A DNA stretch of 64,000 nucleotides from Stereum hirsutum FP-91666 SS1 (GCF_000264905.1 NW_006763132.1:472237-536236), one strand, 5' to 3'. Counted from the stretch's first letter, positions 51,371-62,921 are shown. Notes: generated from the sequence alone by a model not told the origin. Made by a program: numbers and translations.

Positions 51371-51414
51371 GTCTGCACCTCCTCTGTGTCCTGTCCTGCA
51401 CCCCATATATAAGC

Positions 51415-53273
51415 ATGTCCGACTTCACGCAGTACTTGGATCTCTCGACGTACCCACCCTTTTCTCCGCTTATGGAGCCTGCTCAAGATATGTCCATAAC
51501 TAGACAACTTCCGGACTTCCCCACCTATCCCTTCCCCACCATAGGGAGCACCCTCGACGCCGCGACGGGCACGATCGCCGAAGACCTCACTTCATACATG
51601 CCGCAACACGGCCCGTCGCTCGTCGGGAGCACCTCCGACACAGACGCGACGGACACGAACGCTGAACCTGAATCTCTCGCTTCATACCTCCAGCGATGCG
51701 ACCCGTTGCTCCTCAAGGAATTCAAGAAGGAGTGGGGATTCGAAACTGACTCTGACGACGGCTCTGGCTCGGGTCCTAGTTCTGATAGTGTTTGGGAACA
51801 AGCGCAGAGAGAGGCGGAGCATATTCAACCAGCAGGGCGTGAAGAAGCGACGAGACAAGCAGAGGCTGAGCTACCGATGGATATGGATATGGATATGGAC
51901 GTCGCGATGAACATCGATACGCACGAAGGCGCGAACGACGACGACGACGAGAACAATGACATCGACGTTGATATAGGTGTCGACAAGAATTCGAATGCGG
52001 GTGTCGGCTTCGAACTGAGTTTCACGGAATTTACTCAGCTCTTATCACCTTTGGATTATGGTGCTGGTGATTCTGGGTCTGGGTCTGGTTCTGGTGACGG
52101 CTCCGACTCGACTAGCTCGTCCCCTCTGTCGGAAGTCCCCTCGACACCACCATCGTCTTATGATCCTTCTCCATCAACTTCTGCACCATCTTCTTCTCAT
52201 GCTCCTCAGGCGTCTTCACGTAAGGGTCGTACATCTCAGGTCGCCGGGGAGCCTCTCGTGACGCGTGCTGGGTCTCGTCTGAAACCTTTCGGTGCGGATG
52301 CTACGAACGAGGAAAAGGACGAAAGTCGCCGCCTGTGGGGACAAATGAGTACCGTTCTGATTGGCCAAGGGTATGCGTTGAAAGCGTGTCGGAGAATTCC
52401 TCTGGACGAGATGGTCCAGCCCGCCTATATTGCACGCGGGGTATGTCTCCTCCTTTCATTCTCCTGTCATCACTTTGGCTCCAGAACTGATCGTCGACTG
52501 CACATGTTCCTTGACGTAGTCGGACCCTCTCGATGCCTGGCATTCGGGGCAGAATTACTACCCCGTCCCCTCCGCACCCGAGCTCGCCATCAAACGCTCT
52601 ACAGGCTCTAGCTCACAACTGCCTCAGGCCGTCTCTCGGCGTGTTACTCCCGGCTTCATCCACTTCGAGTCGATCAATCAATACGGACCTGGAGTAGCTC
52701 TCATCGAGGCGCTCAACGACAGGGACGTGGCAAACTCGAACTCATGGCCGGCGTTTGACTTTGGTGGGAACAAGTCGGGGGAGATAATCCCATTCGTGAG
52801 TACTTCATCTTCTTCGCATGCTAGCGATGGCGTAGGAGAACGGTGCTGATGACTTTGCTTTCGTGTTTGTTGCGGATGATGTAGTGGCCCGGCTATGGTG
52901 AGGGTCGTCGTATACAGATTCGCCAGGGGATGCGGTATGGAGAAGTCGCGCGGCTGATCGCCCAAGAATACCACGCATGTTGGAAGGTAAATATCTCTCT
53001 CGTTCTCGTTCTATTCCTCCTGTCCCATCATCCCTTTCGTCTTGACCGTCTCATCAATATCTAATCAATTAACCCACCTCTCAATTTCTTCTCAAACAGC
53101 GCTGGGGAGCGATGACCGTCTCTGCCAAAGAACACCTGGGCCACCGCATTGCGGATTCCAGACACACCCGAAGGACGACGGCCATTGATTTCTCACAGGT
53201 CAGATTGAGGGGATTGTTCTCGCTCGGTAGTGGTGAGCCGTATTACGCTCATCTCGTGGTGAAGATTCCTTGA
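51415..53273 (+). CDS. Uncharacterised Trp-Pro-exon family protein (member A)
   Basis: Exons 51415-52440, 52520-52795, 52885-52986 and 53100-53273 give 525 residues. The N-terminal 280 residues are acidic and Ser/Asp-rich with MDMDMDMDVAMN and DDDDENND tracts. RAGSRLKPFGADATNEEKDE and GYALKACRRIPLDEMV follow. Exon 2 holds VTPGFIHFESINQYGPGVAL (then IEAL) and ends KSGEIIPF. Exon 3 (34 codons) starts WPGYGEGRRIQIRQGMRYGE and ends AQEYHACWK. The last exon (58 codons with stop) has AIDFSQVRLRGLFSLGSGE. The last two introns are phase 0. No known domain. The acidic N-terminus would suit a regulatory or chromatin role, but that is speculation. Closest layout match is member D in the GVxL[IV]EAL and WPG blocks. 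Confidence 0.78.
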
Positions 53274-54326
53274 GCTGTTTGGGTGACGTCTGGCCGGGTT
53301 TCTGTGGGTGACCTCATGGTTCCTGACCCCGAGTGTTAGAAGTATAATTGTTCTTTTTTTGTTCTGAAAGTATGATGTTTTTTGGTATCGTTTTGTTCTA
53401 CTATGCGCTCCTTTCTCTTCTTCGATGTTGTAGTTCTCATGTTATGCCAATGCTATTCATATCTGTTGTTAACGCACATATTCTGCCTGAGAGGCGATGG
53501 GCCACATAAAAGTCTGAGTCGTGTGGCGGGTTTGAAGTTGACGCATCCTGACTCGGGAGAGCCCGGCCGTGTCGAACTATGACGACGAAAAAAAGCCATA
53601 ACACGTCTGGTGAATCGCGTTGACCTTCCGAATTTCGAAAGCCGCGCGACGCGTCGACGTGAAACATTCACGTGACCGCGAAGACACGTCACTGTTTCCC
53701 AGCGTTTCCCGTGTTTGGACGTCCCCTTGTTTTCCAACCGCTTTCGTGGCCGGTTCCCCCGATCACGGCGATATCGACCTTCGAGGACCATCAACAGATC
53801 TTAACTGTATGCTCGAGAGAGGTTTCTGCCTGGTGCCGGTTGATGACACTCAATGAAAAAACTTGTGCTGAAAAGCTGGCACTGGCGCTTGGTTCTCCCA
53901 GATTCTCGTGGCTTTCATGAAATTGGGTGCCACTTTACGATATACGATTGTGTACAACGAAAGGCTTCTGGCGATCTAGTGCCTGCACTCTATGAACATC
54001 CAGGCGACGCGCATTGCACGATGTCGTCTCCACACCTATAGGCGTTGCCATCGCTCAACAATATCACCTACATAATCTACGATGCACTGTCTGAGACACA
54101 CACTCTCACTTTTTTAATTCTTTGTTCACCTGAGGTCGCTCCGGCCATGGTTACGGCCTACTGACACGTCATGGTAACCCCACCCCGACGGACACGCTGG
54201 TGCTCCGTCGTCCGCCGTGCCAACCCACCACGTGTCCCAACCAACAGTGCTTTGTCTCTTTCATTGGTCTTGCCTGGCTTACATATCGGCCTCCACCGGC
54301 ACGCTCTTTGGCTCTCCACTCCCACA
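53274..54326. other. Intergenic between family member A and the WQRHKS gene
   Basis: No gene is recognised. Overlapping frames on both strands (53382-53920) have no motif. The right end is the promoter of the next gene. Confidence 0.3.
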
Positions 54327-54334
54327 TATAAATA
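54327..54334 (+). promoter_or_regulatory. TATA box of the gene at 54436
   Basis: TATAAATA about 105 bases before the ATG, followed by a CT/CAC-rich leader. Confidence 0.6.
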
Positions 54335-54435
54335 CAAGCAGGTTCTTCGTCCTCAACCTCACTCCGCCTTCAACATCATAAACCCTCTCCCCCATATCAC
54401 CCCCACCACACAACATCCCCTTCAGCTCGTTTATC

Positions 54436-55083
54436 ATGTCACAATACTATAATCCGACCTACGTGCCTTGGCCCCGCGGCCCGACTCCTACACCACAGCT
54501 CCCGCCCAACTGGGTAAACGCCCGCGGAGAACAACCCGTCCCCGGATTTGGAAGCGACGTGCCCGAATGGCAGCGACACAAAAGTGTCACCCCTCCTCCC
54601 TCCGGCGACGAACAAGACGAAGACGTGATCGATGTCGACGAGTTAGACCCAGCCGATGCCCTTCCCATCCCCGGTCTGGGCGAAGAACTGCAGGTACTCC
54701 CCGATGTCGAAGAATGGGAGGACTACAGGTGGACGGTCCTTCAGGACTATAGTGCGGGGATCATGTCTGTTCCCCCTTCCTCCATGACATTTGCTGCCTA
54801 CGGGTCCGTCTTGGATAGATTCGAGCGCCCGCAGGCCCCTCAGCCCGGGAGTTCGAGCGCGCCCGTTTTCGTTTCGCCCACTGAGCCGCCTAGGAAAAAA
54901 GCTCTAACTACGGAGTCTCCCACAAAGCCCACGACGTCGTCCCAGAAGAAGAAGGCGACGAGACCTCCTGCGTCTGCATCTGCTCCCCCCGTCGCGGGCC
55001 CTTCCTCGCTATACAAAAAGGCGTACGCTCGCCCGGCGGGTACTCGTTCGAGCAGCCGCTTGGCCCAGAAGGCGGAGGACTGA
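54436..55083 (+). CDS. Uncharacterised WQRHKS protein, copy 1
   Basis: A single exon of 215 residues. Pro-rich start (YVPWPRGPTPTPQLPP), then the core FGSDVPEWQRHKSVTPPP, an acidic segment DVIDVDELDPADALPIPG, LGEELQVLPDVEEWEDY, and a basic disordered C-terminus with KKKATRPPASASAPP and SSSRLAQKAED. No known domain. The core and the following LG-E-x(2,4)-P-x(3)-EW block recur in the minus-strand gene at 60642, so the two are paralogues. The basic C-terminus could be a nuclear signal. A TATA box lies about 105 bases upstream and no intron is evident. Confidence 0.7.
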   Translation: MSQYYNPTYVPWPRGPTPTPQLPPNWVNARGEQPVPGFGSDVPEWQRHKSVTPPPSGDEQDEDVIDVDELDPADALPIPGLGEELQVLPDVEEWEDYRWTVLQDYSAGIMSVPPSSMTFAAYGSVLDRFERPQAPQPGSSSAPVFVSPTEPPRKKALTTESPTKPTTSSQKKKATRPPASASAPPVAGPSSLYKKAYARPAGTRSSSRLAQKAED

Positions 55084-56199
55084 TTTCTGTGAACAACAAG
55101 AGGAGTGATCTCCGCTCGAGATGGATCGGTGTGCCATGCAATGTACTTATAGGAAGCGACGCTGGGCGTTCGTGTAGTCTGTGTCATGGAAGTTTTCTTT
55201 CCCTCTCTGTCTCTTTCTGCTCCGTGTTTCGGAATCCCACGCTCCTTATTTCTTTTTCTTTCTTTCCTCCCTCTCTCTCTGTTCTCTGACACGTCCCCTT
55301 CCGTCTACGTTCCTCCATCCTTCATTATCTATGTATCATGGAATCACGACCTATTTCACGAATTGTATATTATTTTCCTCTATACATCAAAGTCTCCTAT
55401 GCATCTTGTATTTATCTCCCTTGACGTCTGAGCGCAAATATCTTTCGACCCTCGTCAGACGAGACGGTCTGACACAAGCGATAAATCAACAACGTATATA
55501 TTCAAAACATGGAACATAAATAACACGAAAACGAAAGCGACAGTAACGACGAACAGAATTGGACAGTATAGATGACCTAACAAAAGGCCCGTCGACGGAC
55601 AGCATAAATAGCACGAAAGCAGAAGCAAAAGTGGAGGTGGCAACGACAGTGATAGCAAAGGGAGGCGGCACAACACAAGGAAAGTTAATCGAAAGCGGGA
55701 TTCAGACACGACTTGAACAAACATAGCAACGAGAATATTTGAAGATTCAAGGGGATTCAAAAAAGGCAAAGCACGACAAGAGCAGAAAAAAAATTCTGTC
55801 GATGGCGGACGCCGAAACAAAGCAGGGGCCACAGCAGGGTGCCACTTCCAAAACTTTCCAAAACGGGAACAAGGACAGACGCCACAAAGGCGCCACGACT
55901 AAATAAAAATTCAAAAAAAGACAACATAGCAACGCAACAAACGAAGAATTAATGGGACAATGGGCAACGCAAACGATGGTAACGATGACACACGATAACG
56001 AACAAGAACAAAAGACAACGATAGCGAGAGCAAACGTAACGAAAAGAGTGTGGGTTGAGTGAACGTTGACCAGAACGTTCTTACCGGCGAGTCCAGGAGA
56101 GCAGGAGCGATAGCGATCTTGCGGGCGACGATGAGCAGAGAAGAGAAAAGAGCGAAGCGAGCCAAGTTAGACCAGTGGGGTAGCCAGAAGCAGAGATGA
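55084..56199. other. Intergenic between convergent genes
   Basis: 3' flanks of the gene ending at 55083 and of the minus gene ending at 56200. The right two thirds are purine-rich on the plus strand with many ACGA/AACGA words. Open frames on the minus strand there are Leu/Phe/Ser-rich artefacts of this bias. No gene, RNA or clear repeat unit is supported. Confidence 0.35.
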
Positions 56200-57647
56200 T
56201 CAAGTTTGGACGACGACGATTTCCGGGAAGTAGATTTCACCGTCGCGGGAGTTCAACCTGACGAGACGAAGCTGGTCCATTCTGATTCCCGTAGGGTCGC
56301 GGCTGCCGGGGTTGAAGATCTTGAGCATCGGGAAGTGCGTGAGGCGGAAGTTAGATATGTGATTGATGGCCTGAACATTTGTGAGGAGTGTGAGTCACAG
56401 AGTACAGAGCATCCGAAGTGCGAAGAAGGGAGCATACCCAGAACAGGAATTCATACTCTAGCGCAACATGTACCGCAAGCCTGGCCATCGTCGGAAGCGT
56501 GTAATGCTCGTATTCTTCATGATGATCAAAAGGCGAGTCGCGAAATACAAATGGATAGTACGAAGGCCACTATCACCGGGATGACAAGGGATGAGTTGAG
56601 TGGAAGTGTGTAGAAGAGAAGGGAAACACGCACGTAGGGACGCAAAACAGCTTCTTCCCAATCGACAGGAACACCAGGTATCATTCCGTCGCGCTTGATC
56701 CCGAAGCCTCTGCGTGCATCGATGAGCGATATGCCGGGAGCAGCATCATCAGAACACTCGAACACGATGGACCACTGCTGCCTTTCAGCCCTGGTAAAGC
56801 TCGGACCAGGGAGTATGAACCAAGGCTTGTCAGCATGAGGGCTTAAAAAAGTCGGTGTCGGTGATCTCTCCTACGAACATACCAGCATTGGTAAGGTTGA
56901 CTGTGGTACAAGTCAAAACACAAGAGGTAGAATGAGACGTACCAATGTCCGCAGCCAGTGAACATTGCCCATAGGGTCAGTCCAAGTAACACATCCCTCT
57001 TTCTCCTCCTCTTTGACATCGACGTCGTCGAAAAACTTTGCAGCCTCTTCGGGTTTCAACGTACTCGGATATTCCACACTCTTTTCCAAGGAAAGCAAGC
57101 CATTGAAATCGGGAGGCGACGCGATGTCCGTGATCGTGCCGTCGGACTCGGACGTCACGCTGGGGCTGGCCGGAGAGTACACGGTCTGTGGAGGAGTCGG
57201 CAACTGGTGGACTTCATCTTGTAGATGAGAACGGGATGAGGTCTGACTCTGGTTGTCAATGGAAGACACGCTCCTGGAAGTGCTGGCAGAGGGGTATGGC
57301 GAGGGGGCCTGGGACTGGTGACCGCGACTGTGGCCCGGACTGGGTGGCGATGGATAGTCCTGGGGATAATTCATCCTGTAATGGGCGTCGTGTCCGTACG
57401 ATGGAGGGCTTGTGTACTGTTGTGCGGTGCGATACGCGTGCGAAGGAGGGGGGAGTTGTGAGGAAGGGTTTGCACCAGGCGGATGGTAATAGCTTGAAGA
57501 CACGGAATGAGACTCGTTGGAAGGAAGGACTCTACCCAAATGAGAGGACGGAAGGTGACTGTTGGTAGAGGATGAACGGGTTTGCTGGCTGCCAGCAGAC
57601 GAGCAAGAAGCGGAAGGTGAGTTGTAATAAGGAGGGTTATAAGACAT
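56200..57647 (-). CDS. Uncharacterised Trp-Pro-exon family protein (member C)
   Basis: Exons 57647-56943, probably a tiny exon 56900-56883, then 56825-56634, 56569-56438 and 56370-56200, about 405 residues. The N-terminus is Tyr/Pro/Ser-rich (MSYNPPYYNSPSASCSSAGS) with HSRGHQSQAPSP, followed by EEAAKFFDDVDVKEEEKEG and TWTDPMGNVHWLRTL. The third exon has FILPGPSFTRAERQQWSIVF and DDAAPGISLIDARRGFGI. The Trp-Pro exon (44 codons) starts WPSYYPFVFRDSPFDHHEEY and ends EYEFLFW. The last exon (57 codons with stop) has SRDPTGIRMDQLRLVRLNSR, then DGEIYFPEIVV. Phase-0 borders match the three other family members. No known domain. Skipping the 18-base exon would also keep frame, so that exon is tentative. 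Confidence 0.72.
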
Positions 57648-58728
57648 GAAATGGAAGAAGATAGCGTATGTGGAGGACAGTTGGAAGTGAAGTGTGTGAT
57701 GAGAGTTGTGTTAGGAGGGACGAACCGTATTTAAAGCATCGGCGAGATTTCCAGGGGCGAAAAGAGGCAAAGTGGTGAATGGTGGTCGTTACGCCTGTGG
57801 TGTCCTTGCATAGCAACTTCAACATTGGCCCAGTGACCCACAAGGGTCCACAAGCCGGATATGGTTAAGCGAATGGAATTTGCCACCTAGATACCTGGAA
57901 CGTTCTTTGGTTATCGCGTGCTTCTCGACGGGCGATGAAAGCCAAACAAAGATAATCAGGGACCCACAAAGAAGCTTGCAAAAGACACGGATCGATCGTG
58001 CCCCCTTCGCCCGCAATCGTTTCCGCATTTGGGCCAAAAGCCATATCTGGAGCCGTGCCCGCATTCCATGAGGACGATCAATCCCGTGCTTGTAGCTGTA
58101 TGAGGGGCACAAAAAGCAATAGCATCAGTCTTTCAATAAGGCGGGGTGGCACAATAACAGTGATAGTCGACGTACGCTGGTAATAGTAGATGGCACAAAA
58201 GAAGGGCCATACGTGTCCCGGTACCAAAATACGGGCCATACATTGTCCTAGACTATCCGGCTCCCTCATTCCGCACAGCTTGAGGCCGCGTATAGAAGAT
58301 CAGCATCCATGTTCAAGTCAAAAACTCGCGACGCGACGCGTCCCGGTTGAAATTCGGCAAGTGCCGTCACCAACCGCCATGCGTTTACCCCGTGTAAGTA
58401 TCAGGATCGCCGCCGGCACTTCTTGTTCAGCTTCATGCAGGAGCTGCGTTGTTCTGAAATGTTTCATGCATCCTGGATATCCTCCATGCCTCCATTCAGG
58501 CTTTTCTCTGATGTTTGGCGTCCTATTATCCACTAGCTCACCTCTAGTGCCTCGGCAATTGACAGGCTGGCGTCTAACTTATTTGTGTATATTTAGTTAT
58601 CCCGGCATCCAGTCAGGAGTTAGGACGGTTCGGGGAACCAGCAGACTCGTCACTCCCCACCATCCAGAGATATCTTCCGACAAAAGGGTGATCGTATCAT
58701 CACTGGAAATCGTCGATCCCCGTCCACG
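57648..58728. other. Divergent promoter region, about 1.1 kb
   Basis: Lies between minus member C and the plus F-box gene. Open frames on the two strands overlap each other and have no motifs. Nothing else is seen. Confidence 0.35.
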
Positions 58729-60399
58729 ATGCCTTTACTCTCACTCCCGAACGAGACACTGCATACTATTGCTGGCTGCCTGCTCACAACTTCCCCTTTA
58801 CTCGAACCGACTTCCTTGCTCGAGTTCAACCCCAGCTTGCAATCAATATCCATTGTTAATCGACGGCTGAGAGACATTTGCCTTCCTTTGGCCTACAAAA
58901 GTGTCACTGTCAACTTCTCTCGTGCACATGTCAAGACGGAGTGCGCGAAACTCACCGGGGCGCAGTCCTTGCTTTCCGATCGTCGCGTTTGCCAACTCAT
59001 CAAGTGTGTCACGTTCGGCATCATTTATGGATTATTTGCCGACTAACATCATTTTTATTCACACAGACACATCACGATACGCGACACGAATCGAAACAAC
59101 GTCTTGGACTGGACGTACGGCTACGCACGCTACGACCGACCTTGCCCCGATGCCATGTTCCACATGAGCGAAGAGGAATATATCGTTTTACGCGATTTCG
59201 TCCAGACCACGCTCTCCTCCGCGACGAGACTCCTCTCCTTCGACGTCCTCGACACCGACGTCTCACTCACAGAAGCGCTCGTCGACGCCATAAACGCCCA
59301 CCCTCAACTCCGCTCAATCACCTTCCTCAACTTCCGACAACTCAACCCTCTCTCCGTCTCCTTCTGCTCATCTACCGATCTCTCCCGCATCCATTTACAT
59401 GGTCTCCAACTCCTGGAGCGTGCACTCGACGTCCCACTTCGCCCCGGGCTTCTCAAAGCCTGCGCTCGAACGCAAGATGGGCCACATATACACGAGCTCA
59501 TAAACGACTACTTCAGTAACTTCCCCGCTAGAGACCTCACATTCAATGGACTCCAACGCCTGAAGCTCGACTATCCCGACCAACTTGCCACATCGATGAC
59601 CACCGATTTCTTCACTCGACACGAACACCTCCGTTCCGTATTCCTCGCCATCTCCATTGCGAAGTTTCGGAGCACGTTGATCACGACAGAGGGGTGCGGA
59701 CTCGCGAAGATGTATAGCGAGGCTTTGGGCGAGCATCTGGACCATGCGTTTATGCTCATGGATACGGAATTTGCTGTGGACCCGAAGTTGGAACGTGGGG
59801 ATGCGGCGTCGTGGTTGATCAAGAGTGCGAGTATCGTTCTGAATGCGGAGCATCGGAGGGCGCTGGGATTCGTGTTGGAGCATATGCCACTTTGTGAGTA
59901 CATTGCGGTACATGATCGTGCAGAGGAAAGGAAGTGTGGGGCTGTAAGTCTTTTCACTGAACTCCGAATGTTGATGCACTATTCTGATCCTCTGTCCCAG
60001 TCCGAGTTATGGGCCACATTGGCGGAGCAGGCGGACAAGCTCAAACATCTCAGAGCTCTTACATTGTGGGATTTTTATTTGAGTGACCACGTTATCGACA
60101 CGGCTTCAGGCCTCTTCTCGGCCGAGTCAAAGAATGGACCAACGAAGGTCAGTGAGGAAAAGTTGAAGAGCAGGGTGGAGTCGGTGGCGAGACGATGCGG
60201 CAGTTTGGAGTATGTCGCCATCATACCCTATATGGCTAACATGTACTACGAATTCTGTGTCTTCACGGCGGAGCCGAAGGAGGGGCATCTGTTAAAGGGG
60301 GGAGAGAGGGAGGTGAGGGTACAGTTGACAGTTATACCGTGGAAAGGCGCCCAGAAGGAGACCATGAGACGAAGGCAATGCTTGAATGGTGGACTGTAG
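58729..60399 (+). CDS. F-box-like protein
   Basis: Exon 1, 58729-59003, opens MPLLSLPNETLHTIAGCLL and continues LQSISIVNRRLRDICLPLAY, an F-box pattern (LPxExxxxI...L....VxRxxRxxxxP). A GTGTGT...ACACAG intron leads to exon 2 from 59067: HITIRDTNRNNVLDW, repeated Leu-rich segments (LRSITFLNF, LQRLKLDYPD, LRSVFLAIS) and LKHLRALTLWDFYLS. A second, in-frame intron without stops is likely at 59944-60000 (GTAAGT...CCCAG, 57 bases). Removing it leaves about 445 residues. F-box proteins hand substrates to the SCF ubiquitin ligase via Skp1; agaricomycetes carry hundreds. The target is unknown. The C-terminal third has no clear repeat. Confidence 0.75.
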
Positions 60400-60641
60400 G
60401 GCTGAATCTCTTGGACATTGGCATGTACTATATGGGTATATCTATTCTCTGGATGGTAACACCACTGAGCGGTTTTTGTTTTGATAAGCAACTTGAGGGA
60501 CGAGTTTCACCGCCACCGCCACACAGCTCGCCCAGGAGATAAAGCAAGAATCGAGGACAAAGGTTCTTTTTCATGGGGGTGCAAAGACCATATCTCCTAA
60601 ACTATTGGACGAGGTCATCGCCCTTCCTAGTATTCTCCCAT

Positions 60642-61856
60642 TCAATGTCCTCGCTCCATCACAAACCAACTCGCCATATCCTCCGAATCCAAAACCTTCT
60701 CCATCATCCCACTGCTATTCCTACTACCACCCGCCCCGGTACCCCTCGAGCTCGGACTCGGGCTCCCACTCCCCTCAGCCTCAGTCCTCGCTCTCTTCTT
60801 CTTCGGAGTAGGACTGGGAGTCGGCGGCATCATCGACGTCGACTGATTGGGATTGGGACTGGGACTGGGAGGAGTCGTATACCTCTTCCTCTTCGTAGGG
60901 GTGGAACTCGGAGACGGACTTGGGCTCCTCTTCCTACCCTTCCTAGGACTTGGACTAGGAGTCGGCAGCATCATCGTCATCGCCGTCGCGGGAATAGGAT
61001 TCGGGCCAGGGAAGATCATCGTCGAGCTCGAGCTTTGACTCGGTCCTGGTATCGGGAATAGCATTGGCATCGGCAGCGGCGGTGGCGGTGGCATCATGAG
61101 TGGCGGCTTCGAGAGCGGTGACTTCCTTTTTGGCGCGTTCTTCAAGAGGGATGCTTTCGGTGATTTCTTCGACGACTTCTTGGGTGCTGTAGGAGGTTCC
61201 TTCTGCAGTGACTTTCGGGACCCGCGTGACGAAGATGCTTGTGGTGCGGTGCTTGTCGCGCCTGAGCTGGGACCAGCAACTGCATTGGAAGGACGGGGCT
61301 GAGGACGAGGATGTGGCTGATGTTGGGGAATGGGCTGGGGTGGAAGCTGAGACTGAGTTCTCGCATGCTGTTGAGACTGAGGTGTAGGCGCAGACGGAGG
61401 CTGAGAAGACTGGATGCTCGGCGTCGGACGAGCCTGCACATTTGACGATCCCGGTCCAGCTCTGTCCGCAGGTTGCCCCTCTTCACGCCCCGTACTCTCC
61501 CCTGCCACCCTCCTCAACAAAATCTCAACAATCTCGGACCCTCTCCTCTGCCCGTTAAGGTACGCATCCCACTCCTTGTCCACCGGAAATATCGTGATCC
61601 GTTCGCCGAGTCCGAGCTCGGTAGGCACTTGTGGTTCATCGATTGCTTGCGACGATGTATCTTCGGTGCTAAAAAGGGAGGTGATGCTCTTGTGGCGTTG
61701 CCATTTCGGCGTGTCGCTGCCGAAGTAGGCTATGAATGGTTGGCCGTAACCGTTAAGTAGGAGAGGTAAGGGTTCGGGTGTAGGAGGGGCAAGGTGATGG
61801 GTGAGAGGACGGGGAAGGGGGATGAAGCCGAGGGGGAGCGAGGCGGGGAGGGACAT
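60642..61856 (-). CDS. Uncharacterised WQRHKS protein, copy 2
   Basis: A single exon, 404 residues from the Met of MSLPASLPLGFIPLPRPL at 61856. The frame stays open upstream to 62135, but that part is less protein-like. The core YFGSDTPKWQRHKSITSLFS is followed by an acidic TELGLGERITIFPVDKEWDA and EIVEILLRRVAG. From about residue 130 the sequence is Pro/Ser/Gln/Lys-rich, with SRGSRKSLQKEPPTAPKKSS, MMPPPPPLPMPMLFPIPG and repeated Pro-Ser-Pro units (PSPSPRKGRKRSPSPSPSS, PSPNPNQS). It ends SEDMASWFVMERGH. It is a paralogue of the 54436 gene, twice as long because of an expanded disordered tail with basic, possibly nuclear, segments. Function unknown. Confidence 0.68.
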   Translation of the reverse strand: MSLPASLPLGFIPLPRPLTHHLAPPTPEPLPLLLNGYGQPFIAYFGSDTPKWQRHKSITSLFSTEDTSSQAIDEPQVPTELGLGERITIFPVDKEWDAYLNGQRRGSEIVEILLRRVAGESTGREEGQPADRAGPGSSNVQARPTPSIQSSQPPSAPTPQSQQHARTQSQLPPQPIPQHQPHPRPQPRPSNAVAGPSSGATSTAPQASSSRGSRKSLQKEPPTAPKKSSKKSPKASLLKNAPKRKSPLSKPPLMMPPPPPLPMPMLFPIPGPSQSSSSTMIFPGPNPIPATAMTMMLPTPSPSPRKGRKRSPSPSPSSTPTKRKRYTTPPSPSPNPNQSTSMMPPTPSPTPKKKRARTEAEGSGSPSPSSRGTGAGGSRNSSGMMEKVLDSEDMASWFVMERGH

Positions 61857-62551
61857 GGTACGATTGATTTGAATGGGGCGCCTTGGGTTGTGTGAAGTGG
61901 CGGTAAATCTGCCACTGGGATGGCTTGCGGTTGACGTTGTGGTGCTAATGGCAGTTTCGAGGGTGGGAGTGGCAGTTGGTTGTGAAGAGTTTTCGGGGCT
62001 GTACGACGAGCGTGTTTTTATTGCACAAGGGGGCTGAAAGACGATACAATCTCTAGACAAAGCTCGGACAACGACCTCGTGTCCTGCAAAGGCGTCGATG
62101 GGAGGCATCGCATACTCTGTACCTTTGAGATGCATTTAATCCTGAAGAGGGATACAATCAAGCGAAAGGGACTACGTCCGTGCATAATGGAACGACAAAA
62201 AGCGTTCACAACGGCGACTTTGCTGTACTTCCTACCATAACTGTCCGGCGCACCAGGCGAGCTTCTTTGTGACTGAAAGAGGGTCACAATAGGATGCAGT
62301 GCTGTGTCTGCACAGTGAAATGAAAGGAACAATAGATCTCTGAAGATTTTGGCGCCTACACGGCACGAACGAGAAAACACGTTATAAACAAGAGAGGAGT
62401 GCTATAGAAGGCCGATTTCAGCTCGTGGACCTTCGCAACGAAGTGGACGTACGGGCAGTGCTCACTGGATTATCCGCATACCGGGAACTCGCTGACCGTA
62501 TGGCTACCGAACAGACCAGTTGAGGTCAGATCGAGTGACTCTACTCACAAC
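61857..62551. other. Intergenic upstream of the tRNA-like array
   Basis: Promoter side of the minus WQRHKS gene and a stretch of about 400 bases without a supported gene. The ORF at 62018-62380 (minus) has no motif. Confidence 0.3.
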
Positions 62552-62655
62552 CTTCCGGTAGCTCAGTCGGACGAGCGAGTATGTTCAAGTGACAAGTCCT
62601 TCCAAATAGTTTGCGTTGCATCATACTGAGGCTGGTTCGAGTCCAGCCCGGAGGG
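62552..62655 (+). tRNA. tRNA-like element 1, long insert in the anticodon loop
   Basis: The acceptor CTTCCGG pairs with CCGGAGG. Box A is TAGCTCAGTCGG and box B GGTTCGAGTCC; the T stem GCTGG/CCAGC is perfect. The anticodon-stem position carries AGTATG and CATACT, a six-pair helix enclosing about 38 bases. A T at position 33 is followed by TCA where the anticodon would be, but no standard identity is convincing. Confidence 0.5.
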
Positions 62656-62825
62656 TCTCTAGAACCCTCGTCCCGTATTTTTCTGCGCCCTGTTGAAAAG
62701 ATCTACGGCGGACACATGCGGCTGTAGCAAAGGAGAAGAGTCCACATATCGGCGGAAAGCGGCTAAATCAACAACACACGCACAAAGCTGTGCACAGTCG
62801 TGCTCCTCATACCCTCAAAGCATAT

Positions 62826-62921
62826 CCACCGGTAGCTCAGTCGGAAGAGCATACAGAGTACAATGCAAAACAATCCAGAAATTTGATTCTGTAGGCGCTG
62901 GTTCGAGCCCAGCTCGGAGGC
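62826..62921 (+). tRNA. tRNA-like element 2
   Basis: Acceptor CCACCGG with TCGGAGG (one mismatch, one G-T). Box A TAGCTCAGTCGG, box B GGTTCGAGCCC. The helix TACAGA/TCTGTA encloses about 32 bases. There is no T at position 33 and no readable anticodon. Confidence 0.45.

Noticed and set aside
60642..62135. Start of the WQRHKS copy 2 gene at 62135
   Set aside because: The upstream in-frame part is less protein-like, while the Met at 61856 has a similar distance to the shared core as in copy 1.
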